NCBI RefSeq assembly: GCF_012979235.1
Contig: NZ_JAATWC010000007.1
Coordinates: 62,001 to 126,000, forward strand
Direction: 5' to 3'
DNA from: Dissulfurirhabdus thermomarina
Lineage (GTDB): Bacteria; Desulfobacterota; Dissulfuribacteria; Dissulfuribacterales; Dissulfurirhabdaceae
Length of the DNA: 64,000 nucleotides
The translations under genes were made by a program, and so were the position numbers. A model generated the notes under the pieces. That model ran no database searches, had not been told where the DNA came from, and saw only the letters and a list, made by a program, of their open reading frames with translations. Shown in pieces: positions 35,250-43,381 of this stretch. Each line of letters begins with the position of its first letter. The first letter of the stretch is position 1.

Positions 35250-35429
35250 GAAGTGGCAGGGCGGCGCCCCGTTTTTTTGGGGAGGGGCGGCCGCCTCGAC
35301 GTCGCGTGGGGGGTACGGGCTGATCCATCTTCACGCCCATAGAAAGGGCCGCCCGGCGTTTCGGGCGGGCCGACCAGGCGCGGCGCCGGCATGGCCGGCG
35401 GCCGCGCGGGGGAAGAGGCAGGCGAAGGC

Positions 35430-36365
35430 ATGAAAGCCGGTACAGTCACCGTGATGTGGTTGCCGTCGGCGCGGTCGCGGCCGCGGATGTTCTCCAGCCC
35501 CGGGGTCGTCTTCTACGGGGTCTTGGCGCTGGTCGCGGCCTCCTGGGTCTCCCTGGCGGTCTCGGGCTACCTGGCCTACACCTACTACCGGGAGTATCGC
35601 GCCATCCGCCAGGAGCACGAGGTCCTGGCCCGGAAGGCCAGCCAGCTGGACGCCGTGATGGAGAAGGTGCGCCACCTCCAGAAGGACGAGGCCCTCATCC
35701 GCGATTTCCTCGGCCTCGAGAAGGAGGCCTCGGCCGACTCGCCCGAGGCCTTCCTCGGCCAGGGCGGGGTGCCGGGGGTGGACCTTTCCACCATCGCCCC
35801 GGAGGACACCGCCGCCCAGAGCACGGTCCAGGTGCCGCAGCGCCCGGCGGACCGGCCCGCGGTGGCCCAGGTGGAGGCCCTGGCCGACAGCGTCCAGGAG
35901 ATCCTCGCCTACATCAAGGAACGCCGGGAGCGCTGGGATCACACCCCCAGCATCGTCCCCGTCAAGGCCAGCGACTACTGGATTTCGTCGGGGTTCGGGT
36001 GGCGGGTGAACCCCTTCACCGGGGGGCGTGACTTCCACAACGGGCTCGACATCGCCGGCCGGCCCGGAACCCCCATCATCGCCCCCGCCGACGGCACGGT
36101 GGTCAAGGTCGGCCGCGACAAGTACCTCGGCCGCTACGTCCAGCTCCGCCACTCCCCCTCCTGCGTCACCATCTACGGGCACCTTTCCCGGTTCAACGTC
36201 CAGCGGGGCGACCGGGTCCGGCGGGGCGACGTGATCGCCTTCATGGGGAACACGGGGCTTTCCACGGGGCACCACGTCCACTACATCGTCAAGATCAACG
36301 GCAAGGCCGTCAACCCCACCCACTACATCCTCAACATGAAGACCAACTACGCCTGGGGCGGCTAG
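35430..36365 (+). CDS. M23 family murein endopeptidase (membrane-anchored)
   Basis: The 311-residue product has an N-terminal cytoplasmic stretch, one TM helix (about 25-50), a coiled coil (52-90, YREYRAIRQEHEVLARKASQ), a linker, and a C-terminal LytM/M23 domain. The zinc ligands are present: ISSGFGWRVNPFTGGRDFHNGLD (here FGWR, then His and Asp of FHNGLDIAGRPGTP) and GHHVHYIVKING. It should cut peptide cross-links in peptidoglycan from the inner-membrane side. ATG 35430 has an AAGG site. It is followed 16 bp later by a bactofilin, a pairing often seen in cell-shape modules. Confidence 0.93.
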   Translation: MKAGTVTVMWLPSARSRPRMFSSPGVVFYGVLALVAASWVSLAVSGYLAYTYYREYRAIRQEHEVLARKASQLDAVMEKVRHLQKDEALIRDFLGLEKEASADSPEAFLGQGGVPGVDLSTIAPEDTAAQSTVQVPQRPADRPAVAQVEALADSVQEILAYIKERRERWDHTPSIVPVKASDYWISSGFGWRVNPFTGGRDFHNGLDIAGRPGTPIIAPADGTVVKVGRDKYLGRYVQLRHSPSCVTIYGHLSRFNVQRGDRVRRGDVIAFMGNTGLSTGHHVHYIVKINGKAVNPTHYILNMKTNYAWGG

Positions 36366-36381
36366 GCGGAGGAAGCGGGCC

Positions 36382-36795
36382 GTGTTCACCAAGAAGAAGG
36401 AACTGCAAAAGCTCGATGCCATGATCGGTGCCAACACCCTCTTCGAGGGCAACTGTTTCTCGGAACGGAGCATCTGCGTGGAGGGGACCATCCGAGGCCG
36501 GGTGGAATCCAAGGGGAGCGTCATCCTCGGCACCAACGGCAAGGTGGAGGGCGACATCCTGGCCACCTCCGTGGTGGTGGGCGGCCAGGTCGTCGGCAAC
36601 ATCGTGGCCACCGGGCACCTCGAGGTGACCTCCACCGGCCGGGTCAAGGGCGACATCATGTCGCCCACCTTCGTGATCAACGAGGGGGGCATCGTGGACG
36701 GGATGTGCCGCATGATCGGCGTCGGGCAGGAGACGCCGCCGCAGCTGGAACAGGTGAGCGCCGTCCTCGAGGAAGAACCCGGCTCCGCCGGCTGA
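36382..36795 (+). CDS. Bactofilin
   Basis: This is a 137-residue polymer-forming cytoskeletal protein (DUF583). The central beta-helix (about 15-110) has repeated GxVxG turns: ICVEGTIRGRVESKGSVILG, KVEGDILATSVVVGGQVVGN and GRVKGDIMSPTFVINEGG. Short disordered ends flank it. GTG start with GGAGG. Bactofilins scaffold peptidoglycan enzymes, and its position directly behind an M23 endopeptidase gene supports a shared role in shape or local wall remodelling. Confidence 0.95.
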   Translation: MFTKKKELQKLDAMIGANTLFEGNCFSERSICVEGTIRGRVESKGSVILGTNGKVEGDILATSVVVGGQVVGNIVATGHLEVTSTGRVKGDIMSPTFVINEGGIVDGMCRMIGVGQETPPQLEQVSAVLEEEPGSAG

Positions 36796-36834
36796 CAGCC
36801 GGGGCGCCCTGGTCTTCCCCGCGCCGGAGTCCCG

Positions 36835-37578
36835 ATGCCCGAGGCGCCGACCTCGCCCTCTCCCGATCCCCTCGCCGAGCTTCAGCGCCGGGTCTCCCAC
36901 ACCTTTTCGTCTCCCGGGCTGCTGCGCCAGGCCCTCACCCACCGGTCCTACACCGTGGAGCACGGGGATACGTCTCCGGACAACGAGTTGCTCGAGTTCC
37001 TGGGCGACGCCGTGCTCGACCTCGTCATCAGCCGCCTGCTCTTCGACCGCTACGGCGGCCGTCTCCGGGAGGGCGATCTCACCAAGATGCGCGCCGGCCT
37101 GGTGAACGAGGGGCGGCTGGCCGCCGCGGCCCGCGAACTGGGCCTGGGCGCCCTCTTGCGCCTCGGGCGGGGGGAGGAACGGAGCGGGGGGCGGCACAAG
37201 GCCTCCATCCTGGCGGACGCCTTCGAGGCCCTGGTGGGGGCGCTCTACCTCGACGGGGGGCTCGAGGCCGTCTTCCGCTTCGTGCGGTCGAGTTTCGGCC
37301 CCCTCCTGGAACACGCCGAGGAGGTGGGGGGACTGGGCGATTACAAGAGCGCCTTGCAGGAGGTCACCCAGAGACGGTACCATGAGGCCCCCGCCTACGA
37401 GGTCGTCGAGGCCCGGGGCCCGGACCACGCCAAGCACTTCGTGGTGGCGCTCTCCCTGAAGGGCCGCCGCCTGGCCACCGGCGAGGGCGCCAGCAAGAAG
37501 GAGGCCGAGCAGGCGGCGGCCCGCAAGGCCCTCGAGGCCCTCGAGGCCGCCGGCGGGAAGGACGTCCCCCATGGATGA
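36835..37578 (+). CDS. rnc: Ribonuclease III
   Basis: RNase III cuts double-stranded RNA in rRNA processing and mRNA control. The 247-residue product has the endonuclease signature NELLEFLGDAVLDLVIS and the second metal site ILADAFEALVGALYLDGG, then a C-terminal dsRNA-binding domain (about 170-240: DYKSALQEVTQ, GEGASKKEAEQAAARKALEAL). Length is slightly above average because of a short N-terminal extension. It overlaps era by 8 bp, the usual rnc-era pair. Confidence 0.97.
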   Translation: MPEAPTSPSPDPLAELQRRVSHTFSSPGLLRQALTHRSYTVEHGDTSPDNELLEFLGDAVLDLVISRLLFDRYGGRLREGDLTKMRAGLVNEGRLAAAARELGLGALLRLGRGEERSGGRHKASILADAFEALVGALYLDGGLEAVFRFVRSSFGPLLEHAEEVGGLGDYKSALQEVTQRRYHEAPAYEVVEARGPDHAKHFVVALSLKGRRLATGEGASKKEAEQAAARKALEALEAAGGKDVPHG

Positions 37579-38518
37579 CCCGGCCAGGGAAGGACCCGAG
37601 AGGACCGCCGCCGGCTCCCGGCCCGGCCACCGCTCCGGAGTGGTGGCCATCGTCGGGGCCCCGAACGTCGGAAAGTCCACCCTCCTCAACCAGTTTCTCG
37701 GGGCCAAGGTGGCCATCACCACCCCGAAGCCCCAGACCACCCGGGGGCAGATCCGCGGTATCCTCACGGGGGAGAACTTCCAGGTGGTCTTCGTGGATAC
37801 CCCCGGCATCCACGACTCGAAGCGGCTCCTCAACCGGGTGCTGGTCCAGTGGGCCACCCGGGCCCTGCACGACGTGGACGTGGTGGTCTTCGTAGTGGAC
37901 GTCAGCCACCGCGACCGCGCCCGGGAGCTGGCCATCCTGGATCTTCTCCGGGAGGTGGGGTGTCCCGTGGTGGCGGTGCTCAACAAGATCGACAAGGTGG
38001 CCAAGGAGAACCTGCTGCCCATCCTCGATGAACTCGGCCGGCTTCACCCCTTCGCCGCCCTGGTGCCCGTGGCCGCCCGGGACGGTGACGGGGTGGAGGC
38101 GGTGCTGGACGAGATCCTGCGCCTCCTCCCCGAGGGCCCGCCGTATTACGACGCCGAGACCCTCACGGACCAGGGCCCGGCCCAGCTGGCCGCGGAGATC
38201 ATCCGCGAGAAGGTCTTCCTCCTGGCGGGCCAGGAAGTCCCCTATTCCACCGCCGTGGAGGTGGAGGACATCGCCGACGAGCCGGAGACCGGGCTCCGGC
38301 GGGTCACGGCCACCATCTACGTGGAGCGTCCCTCCCAGAAGGGGATCCTCATCGGCAAGGGCGGGCGCTTCATCAAGAAGGTCGGACGGATGGCCCGGGA
38401 GGAGATGGAAGAACTCTGGCGCCGCAAGGTGTACCTGGATCTCCGGGTCAAGGTCCTCAAGGACTGGTCCCGGGACGAAAAGGCCCTGCGCCGGCTCGGG
38501 CTGGCCCGCCAGGAGTGA
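37571..38518 (+). CDS. era: GTPase Era
   Basis: Era is a GTPase that assists 30S subunit maturation by binding the 3' end of 16S rRNA. The 315-residue product has G1 GAPNVGKSTLLNQFLG, the switch TTPKPQTTRGQIRGI, G3 DTPGIHD, G4 NKID, and a C-terminal KH domain with GILIGKGGRFIKKVG. A 20-residue charged N-terminal extension precedes the G domain. The start overlaps rnc by 8 bp, giving coupled translation. A GC hairpin 67 bp downstream may end the transcript. Confidence 0.97.
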   Translation: MDDPAREGPERTAAGSRPGHRSGVVAIVGAPNVGKSTLLNQFLGAKVAITTPKPQTTRGQIRGILTGENFQVVFVDTPGIHDSKRLLNRVLVQWATRALHDVDVVVFVVDVSHRDRARELAILDLLREVGCPVVAVLNKIDKVAKENLLPILDELGRLHPFAALVPVAARDGDGVEAVLDEILRLLPEGPPYYDAETLTDQGPAQLAAEIIREKVFLLAGQEVPYSTAVEVEDIADEPETGLRRVTATIYVERPSQKGILIGKGGRFIKKVGRMAREEMEELWRRKVYLDLRVKVLKDWSRDEKALRRLGLARQE

Positions 38519-38585
38519 GGGCGGGCGCCGCCGGCGCGCCGCTGCCGGGGCCTTCCGCCTTCCGCGCCGGTCCCCGTTTCTTCTC

Positions 38586-38604
38586 GACCCCGGCGGCCGG
38601 GGTC
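38586..38604 (+). terminator. Hairpin after era, possible weak terminator
   Basis: GACCCCGG and CCGGGGTC form a perfect 8 bp stem with a 3 nt loop. No T-tract follows, so intrinsic termination is doubtful; it may stop exonucleases or belong to the regulatory array before lpxC. Confidence 0.45.
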
Positions 38605-38663
38605 GTCTCAAGGTGAGACATTTTGGTCCCATTTCGGGACGGCGGATGGGACATCGAGGTCCC
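38605..38663. promoter_or_regulatory. Three successive inverted repeats upstream of lpxC
   Basis: GTCTCA-AGG-TGAGAC (38605-38619), GTCCC-ATTTC-GGGAC (38626-38640) and GGGAC-N6-GTCCC (38648-38663) follow each other closely. All are perfect. The GTCCC/GGGAC arms recur in both orientations, as expected for several sites of one DNA-binding protein. Confidence 0.55.
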
Positions 38664-38678
38664 GCCCCGGGGTGTTGA

Positions 38679-38690
38679 TGTACCGGTACA
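38679..38690. promoter_or_regulatory. 12-bp perfect palindrome, candidate activator site
   Basis: TGTACCGGTACA is a perfect palindrome centred about 75 bp upstream of the predicted lpxC start site, the usual distance for a sigma-54 activator site. An A/T-rich stretch (38698-38728) that could bend separates it from the promoter. Confidence 0.5.
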
Positions 38691-38733
38691 CATATAACTG
38701 GCTGGAATAAAAGAATAAAAATTTATCTCCAGA

Positions 38734-38750
38734 TTGGCACCCTTTTTGCT
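38734..38750 (+). promoter_or_regulatory. Sigma-54 (RpoN) promoter of lpxC
   Basis: TTGGCACCCTTTTTGCT matches the consensus [CT]TGGCACG-N4-TTGC[AT] at all but one position, with GG (38736-38737) and GC (38748-38749) exactly 10 bp apart. The predicted start site is near 38761. This is the best sigma-54 element in the window and lies in its most AT-rich regulatory stretch. Confidence 0.8.
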
Positions 38751-38818
38751 CATAGACCGGCGGATCAAGGATTCGACGTCGGGGTGTGCCCTCGCCGCCC
38801 CGGTCCAAGGAGATGCCA

Positions 38819-39745
38819 GTGGTCGTCATGCAAAAGACGTTGCAAAGGAGTGTCGCCGCCCGGGGGGTGGGGCTCCATTCCGGCCGGGTCGTGACCGTTC
38901 GCCTCCACCCGGCCGATCCGGGCGCCGGGATCACCTTCGTCCGGGTGGACGAGACGCCCGCGCGGTGGATCGCCGCCCGCACCGCCAACGTGGTGGATAC
39001 CCGCATGGCCACCACCATCGGCGACGGCACCTGCTCTGTGGGCACCATCGAGCACCTCATGGCGGCTTTGGCGGGGCTGGGGGTGGACAACGCCAGGGTC
39101 GAGGTGGACGGCCCGGAGGTCCCGGCCATGGACGGCAGCGCCGGGCCCTTCTTGAAGCTCATCGAGGCGGCGGGGATCGAGGAGCAGTCCGCCCCGCGGC
39201 GTTACCTCGAGATCCTCGAGCCGGTGGAGGTCCGGGAGGGCGACAAGTTCGTCCGGCTGGAGCCCTTCGACGGTTTCCGGGTGGCCTTCGAGATCGACTT
39301 CGACCATCCGCTCATCGCCCGGCAGCGGTTCTCGGCCGACGTGGGTCCCGAGGCCTTCGCGCGTCAGCTCGGCCGCGCCCGGACCTTCGGGTTCCTCCAC
39401 GAGGTGGAATACCTCAAGCGCAACGGCCTGGCCCAGGGCGGCTCCCTCGACAACGCCGTGGTCCTCGGCGACGACGGGGTGCTGAACCGGGGCGGGCTCC
39501 GCTTCCCCGACGAGTTCGTCCGCCACAAGGTCCTGGACCTCCTCGGGGACCTCTACCTCTGCGGCCTGCCCCTGATCGGGCGGGTCGTGGCCAGGAAGAG
39601 CGGCCACGCCCTGCACCACGCCCTGCTCGCCGAGCTGGAGGCCCGGCCCGGCACCTGGTGCGTGGTGGAGCGCCGGCGCTCCGACGCCGAGGTCCGACCC
39701 GTCCCGAAGCGGCCGCGCCCGGCCGTGGCCGTGGCCGTGGCCTGA
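38819..39745 (+). CDS. lpxC: UDP-3-O-acyl-N-acetylglucosamine deacetylase
   Basis: LpxC carries out the committed step of lipid A synthesis, a zinc-dependent deacetylation. The 308-residue product has the zinc ligands in GTIEHLMAALAGLGVDN and FVRHKVLDLLGDLYL, the catalytic Glu-Asp region AMDGSAGPF and the C-terminal His in KSGHALHHALL. I chose GTG 38819, 6 nt after AAGGAG; ATG 38828 is further away and ATG 38813 overlaps that site. The protein ends KRPRPAVAVAVA, a hydrophobic tail reminiscent of the FtsH degron of E. coli LpxC. It stands alone behind a complex sigma-54 region. Confidence 0.96.
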   Translation: MVVMQKTLQRSVAARGVGLHSGRVVTVRLHPADPGAGITFVRVDETPARWIAARTANVVDTRMATTIGDGTCSVGTIEHLMAALAGLGVDNARVEVDGPEVPAMDGSAGPFLKLIEAAGIEEQSAPRRYLEILEPVEVREGDKFVRLEPFDGFRVAFEIDFDHPLIARQRFSADVGPEAFARQLGRARTFGFLHEVEYLKRNGLAQGGSLDNAVVLGDDGVLNRGGLRFPDEFVRHKVLDLLGDLYLCGLPLIGRVVARKSGHALHHALLAELEARPGTWCVVERRRSDAEVRPVPKRPRPAVAVAVA

Positions 39746-39775
39746 GGCCCCTTCTCCCCCGCCCTCCCTTCCGGC

Positions 39776-42136
39776 TCACCCGCCGGCGGCCTGGTCCAGG
39801 GCCCGCCGGAGGACCCGCAGCAGTTCCTCGCGCTTGTAGGGCTTGAGCACCAGGCCCGCCGCCCCCGCCCGGAGGAGTTCCTGGGCCGTCTGGTCCTTGG
39901 TGTAGCCGGTGGCGAGGATGACGGGCAGGCCCGGGGCCCGGGCCCGCAGCCGCTCGAAGGCCTCCCGCCCCCCCATCCCGGGCATGATGATGTCCAGGAG
40001 CACCGCCTGGATCTCCGCCTCTTCCCCGAGGCGCTCCAGGGCCTCTGCCCCGTCGGCGGCGGTCACCACCCGGTACCCCGCCGGGGCGAGGATGTCGGTG
40101 GACAGCTCCCGGATCATCTCCTCGTCGTCCACCACCAGGATCAGCTCGCCCCGCCCCAGCGCCTCCACGGGGCCGGGCTCCGGCCGCGTCTCGGCCGCCG
40201 CCCCGCCGGTCTCCTGCGCCGCCGGGAGGTAGAGGCGGAAGGTGGTCCCGCCGCCGGGCCGGGAGGCCACCGAGATGTGGCCCCCGTGGTTCTGGACGAT
40301 GCCGTAGACCATGGCGAGGCCGAGGCCCGTGCCCTCCCGGGGGCCCTTGGTGGTGAAGAAGGGCTCGAAGATCTTGGCCCGGACCTCTTCGTCCATGCCG
40401 TGGCCGGTGTCGGAGAGGGTGAGCCGGACGTAGTCGCCGGGGGGGACGAGGGTGCCCTGGCAGTCGAATGCCTCCTCGAGCCGCAGGTGCTCGGTGGCCA
40501 GGGTCAGGACGCCGCCCTCCGGCATGGCGTCCCGGGCGTTGATGCAGATGTTGAGGATCGCCTGGTGGATCTGGTCGCCGTCGGCCTGGACGGGGGGCAG
40601 GCCCGGGGCCAGCTCGGTCCGGATCTCGATGCGACGGTCGAAGGTCTCGCGGAGCAGGCGGGCCACCTCTTCCAGCAGCTGGTTGAGGTCCACCAGGGTC
40701 TCCTGGTACTTGCCCTTGCGGGCGAAGGCGAGGAGCTGGCCGGTGAGGTGGGCGGCGCGGTCGGCGCTCTTCTCGATGGCGGCCACGGCCTTGGCGAGGA
40801 GGGGGTGCGACCGCACCTCCGGCAGCGGCCGGATCATGCTCACGTAGCCGGAGATGCCGGTCAGGATGTTGTTGAAGTCGTGGGCGATGCCCCCGGCCAG
40901 GGTGCCGACGGCCTCCATCTTCTGGGCGTGGCGGAGTTGGCTCTCGAGGTTGCGGAGCGTGGTGACGTCCACCACCATGGCCTCGGCGTTTTGCAGCCGC
41001 CCGGTCTCGTCGCGGTGGGCGACCACCGAGAAGAGGGTCTCGAGCCGGCCGCCGTGACGCGCCCGGAGGGCGAGCGGCCAGTCGTGCACCCCGCCCCGGG
41101 CCTCCAGGGCCTCCCAGAGCGCGTCTGCGCCCGCCGGGTCCCAGGCGAAGTCGTCCAGGCGGTGGCCCGCGGCGCCGCCGCACTCCTGGATACCCAGCAG
41201 CTCCAGGAAGGCGGGGTTGCAGTCGAGGATCTCGCGCCCGGGGCCCAGGTGGACCAGCCCGTGGCGGATCCCCTCGAAGAGTCGCCGGTAACGCGATTCC
41301 GAGGCCTGCAGCCGCTCCCGCCGTTCCTCCAGTGCCGCCATCATGTGGTTGAAGTCCTCGGCGAGCTGGCGGATCTCGGCGGGGCCCGCCTCGGGCACGG
41401 GACGGTGGATCCCTTCCCACTCCACCGAGCGGATGACCGCCGCGAGGTCGGAGAGGGGCCGGGCGAGGCGCCGGACGAGGACGAGGATGAGCCCGGCCAG
41501 TCCCAGGAGGAGCGGGACGCCGATGAGGAGCCCGTCGCGCAGCAGGCGGCGCGCGGTGGCGGCGAGTTCCTCCCCGGAGACGGCGAGGCACAGGGTGCCG
41601 ATGGACTGGATCTCGCCCTCCGCCTCGCCGTCCCCGAGGCCGCCGAGGAGGTCGATCTCCGTCATCCGCCGGGAGGCCACCGAGTGCCAGAATTCGTAGG
41701 AACGGCCCTGGGGCCCGGCCAGCTCCCGGATCTCCACGGCGCCGGGGGCGAGGGGCGGCGCCGGGGCGGCCCGGAGGCGGTCGAAGGCGCACCGGGCCTC
41801 CGGCCGGAAGAGCTCGCCGGCCAGGTATTCCCCCTTGGCATTGTAGAAGACGGCGTAGAGGACGGCGTCCCGGGACCGAAGCCCCCGGACCATGGCGCGG
41901 AGCCGGTCCCCGTCCTCGGCCAGGAGGGGGATGCGGCTTCCGGAGGCGAGGCCCTCCACCAGGCTTTCCCCGCGCTTCAAGAAGTTCTCGCGCAGGAAGC
42001 GCATCTCGTGGTAGCCCGTGACCCCGAGCAGCACCAGGAAGGCCCCCGCCACCGCGGCCAGCGTGGCGGCCATGAGCTTGGCCCGGAAGGTGACGGGCCG
42101 CCGCTGGGGCTGGGGAGAGATCCGGTTCATCGCCAC
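39776..42136 (-). CDS. Hybrid sensor histidine kinase (TM-HAMP-PAS-HK-REC)
   Basis: This is a 786-residue membrane sensor. TM1 (about 22-45) and TM2 (about 200-222) enclose a periplasmic domain, followed by HAMP ([17 protein letters not shown]), PAS (about 285-400), HisKA with the phospho-His in [17 protein letters not shown], HATPase with [16 protein letters not shown] and [19 protein letters not shown], and a C-terminal receiver with the acceptor Asp in [16 protein letters not shown] start with GGAGG. It lies 30 bp after a periplasmic substrate-binding protein gene, which probably presents the ligand to the periplasmic domain. No separate output regulator is adjacent on this strand. Confidence 0.93.
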   Translation of the reverse strand: MAMNRISPQPQRRPVTFRAKLMAATLAAVAGAFLVLLGVTGYHEMRFLRENFLKRGESLVEGLASGSRIPLLAEDGDRLRAMVRGLRSRDAVLYAVFYNAKGEYLAGELFRPEARCAFDRLRAAPAPPLAPGAVEIRELAGPQGRSYEFWHSVASRRMTEIDLLGGLGDGEAEGEIQSIGTLCLAVSGEELAATARRLLRDGLLIGVPLLLGLAGLILVLVRRLARPLSDLAAVIRSVEWEGIHRPVPEAGPAEIRQLAEDFNHMMAALEERRERLQASESRYRRLFEGIRHGLVHLGPGREILDCNPAFLELLGIQECGGAAGHRLDDFAWDPAGADALWEALEARGGVHDWPLALRARHGGRLETLFSVVAHRDETGRLQNAEAMVVDVTTLRNLESQLRHAQKMEAVGTLAGGIAHDFNNILTGISGYVSMIRPLPEVRSHPLLAKAVAAIEKSADRAAHLTGQLLAFARKGKYQETLVDLNQLLEEVARLLRETFDRRIEIRTELAPGLPPVQADGDQIHQAILNICINARDAMPEGGVLTLATEHLRLEEAFDCQGTLVPPGDYVRLTLSDTGHGMDEEVRAKIFEPFFTTKGPREGTGLGLAMVYGIVQNHGGHISVASRPGGGTTFRLYLPAAQETGGAAAETRPEPGPVEALGRGELILVVDDEEMIRELSTDILAPAGYRVVTAADGAEALERLGEEAEIQAVLLDIIMPGMGGREAFERLRARAPGLPVILATGYTKDQTAQELLRAGAAGLVLKPYKREELLRVLRRALDQAAGG

Positions 42137-42166
42137 CGTGTGCCTCCGCCGCCGGGGCGGCGCCGG

Positions 42167-43123
42167 CTAGTCGAAGAGGCGCGAGGCCTTGGCCAGGTCC
42201 TCGGGGACCCGGACCCCGATCTTCTCGGCCGTCTTCATGTTGATGATCAGCCGCGGCCGCGGCGACCACCGCAACGGCACCTTGGACGGCGGGACGCCGC
42301 TCTGCAGGACCTTGACGATCTCGCCGGCCGCCCGGCCCATGGCCCGGATGTCGAAATCGAAGGAGAAGAGCGCCCCGGCCGCCACCTGCTTGTCGGAGAG
42401 CGCCATGAGCACGAACTTGTACCGGAGGGAGTTGAGCAGGAGGTAATCGAGGATCTCCCGGCGGATCACGGTGGTGTCCGGGAGCAGCCAGAAGGCGTCG
42501 ATCTCGGGGGAGATCTCCTTGATGGCGTGGAGGGCCTCGGCCGGGCTCGAGACCGCCCGCGCCACGAGGACCTGGTGGTGCTTCCGGGTCATCCGCTGGG
42601 CCTCCTCCACCAGGAAGGCCGACTGGGTGGGGTCGTAGACCAGGCCCACCCGGCGGGCGTTCGGGCGGAGGGTGAGCAGCGCCCACCAGTAGTCCTCCGG
42701 GGCGATGTTCATGGCCACCCCGGTGACGTTCTTCGGCCGGGAGTTGAAGAAGGTCCAGGGATTCAGGACCAGGCCGTAGACCATGGGGGCCTTGATCTGC
42801 GAGGTCAGGAGCAGCCGGAGCACCTTGGACCCCATGGCCACGATGATCTTGGGGTGCCGCGCCCGGATCCGGCGCAGCAGCTCCCGCTGCGGCACGGGGG
42901 TGTCCAGCCAGACCGCGGCGGGCTGGCACCCGCACCCCTCGGAGATGCCCTGGTAGGCCTCGAGGTAGGGCAGGAGCCGTCCCTCCAGCACCGCCACCAC
43001 CTCGGTGGTCTCGGCGGCCGGCGCCGCCGGGGGGCCGAGGGCGAGGAGCAGGGCGCAGAGCGCCGCCAGGGTCGCGGCCCGGCCCACCCGGGGGCGGGGG
43101 TTCTTATGGGAGGAAGATTCCAC
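42167..43123 (-). CDS. ABC-type substrate-binding protein (TrpX-like family), probable sensor partner
   Basis: This is a 318-residue periplasmic binding protein: a signal peptide (to about residue 37), then two alpha/beta lobes of the family that includes TrpX-like proteins (KIIVAMGSKVLRLLLTSQ, VGLVYDPTQSAFLVEEAQ, IDAFWLLPDTTVIRREILDY, RPRLIINMKTAEKIG). No permease or ATPase gene is nearby. Instead it precedes a hybrid kinase by 30 bp, so it probably works as a ligand-sensing subunit and not in transport. GTG start without an evident ribosome-binding site. The ligand is unknown. Candidate promoter: TTGGCA-16 bp-GATAAG at 43233-43260. Confidence 0.88.
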   Translation of the reverse strand: MESSSHKNPRPRVGRAATLAALCALLLALGPPAAPAAETTEVVAVLEGRLLPYLEAYQGISEGCGCQPAAVWLDTPVPQRELLRRIRARHPKIIVAMGSKVLRLLLTSQIKAPMVYGLVLNPWTFFNSRPKNVTGVAMNIAPEDYWWALLTLRPNARRVGLVYDPTQSAFLVEEAQRMTRKHHQVLVARAVSSPAEALHAIKEISPEIDAFWLLPDTTVIRREILDYLLLNSLRYKFVLMALSDKQVAAGALFSFDFDIRAMGRAAGEIVKVLQSGVPPSKVPLRWSPRPRLIINMKTAEKIGVRVPEDLAKASRLFD

Positions 43124-43232
43124 AGTCGAACACGCGTCGCCTTCGTGGGGCCGGCGCCCGCGGGCATGCCCGGGGCGCCGTTCCGGCCCCGGCTATGGGA
43201 GGAACGGGACGTCCAACCTCCAACCTCTTCAA

Positions 43233-43260
43233 CTTATCGAACCCATCGGGATTTTGCCAA
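43233..43260 (-). promoter_or_regulatory. Candidate promoter of the binding protein-hybrid kinase pair
   Basis: On the minus strand TTGGCA (43255-43260), 16 bp, GATAAG (43233-43238), in the only AT-rich part of the gap. The leader would be about 100 nt. Confidence 0.4.
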
Positions 43261-43381
43261 AAAAATTTTAACGGCGGCAAGCGGCGCCGCGGGCGCGGCG
43301 GCTCAACCTTCCCCGCCGGGGTACCGATAGAGAAAAGGGACCCCTTCGCGGGGCCGCCGCGGTTTTCCCGGAGGAACGCCC

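Larger units (their letters stand above)
35000..35429. other. 430-bp gap between divergent ilvD and the M23 peptidase gene
   Basis: This is the longest gene-free stretch. It holds a minus-strand promoter for ilvD (35062-35089), a plus-strand promoter for the peptidase gene (35216-35244) overlapped by the perfect repeat GCTAT-GGA-ATAGC (35237-35249), a CGCCCC/GGGGCG pair with a T7 loop (35264-35290), and a leader hairpin (35349-35368). The central part (35140-35235) is comparatively AT-rich. I see no credible coding frame and no match to a known RNA class. Confidence 0.6.

Noticed and set aside
35264-35290. CGCCCC-T7-GGGGCG as an intrinsic terminator
   Set aside because: The T-run lies in the loop and not after the stem, and no gene on either strand ends there.
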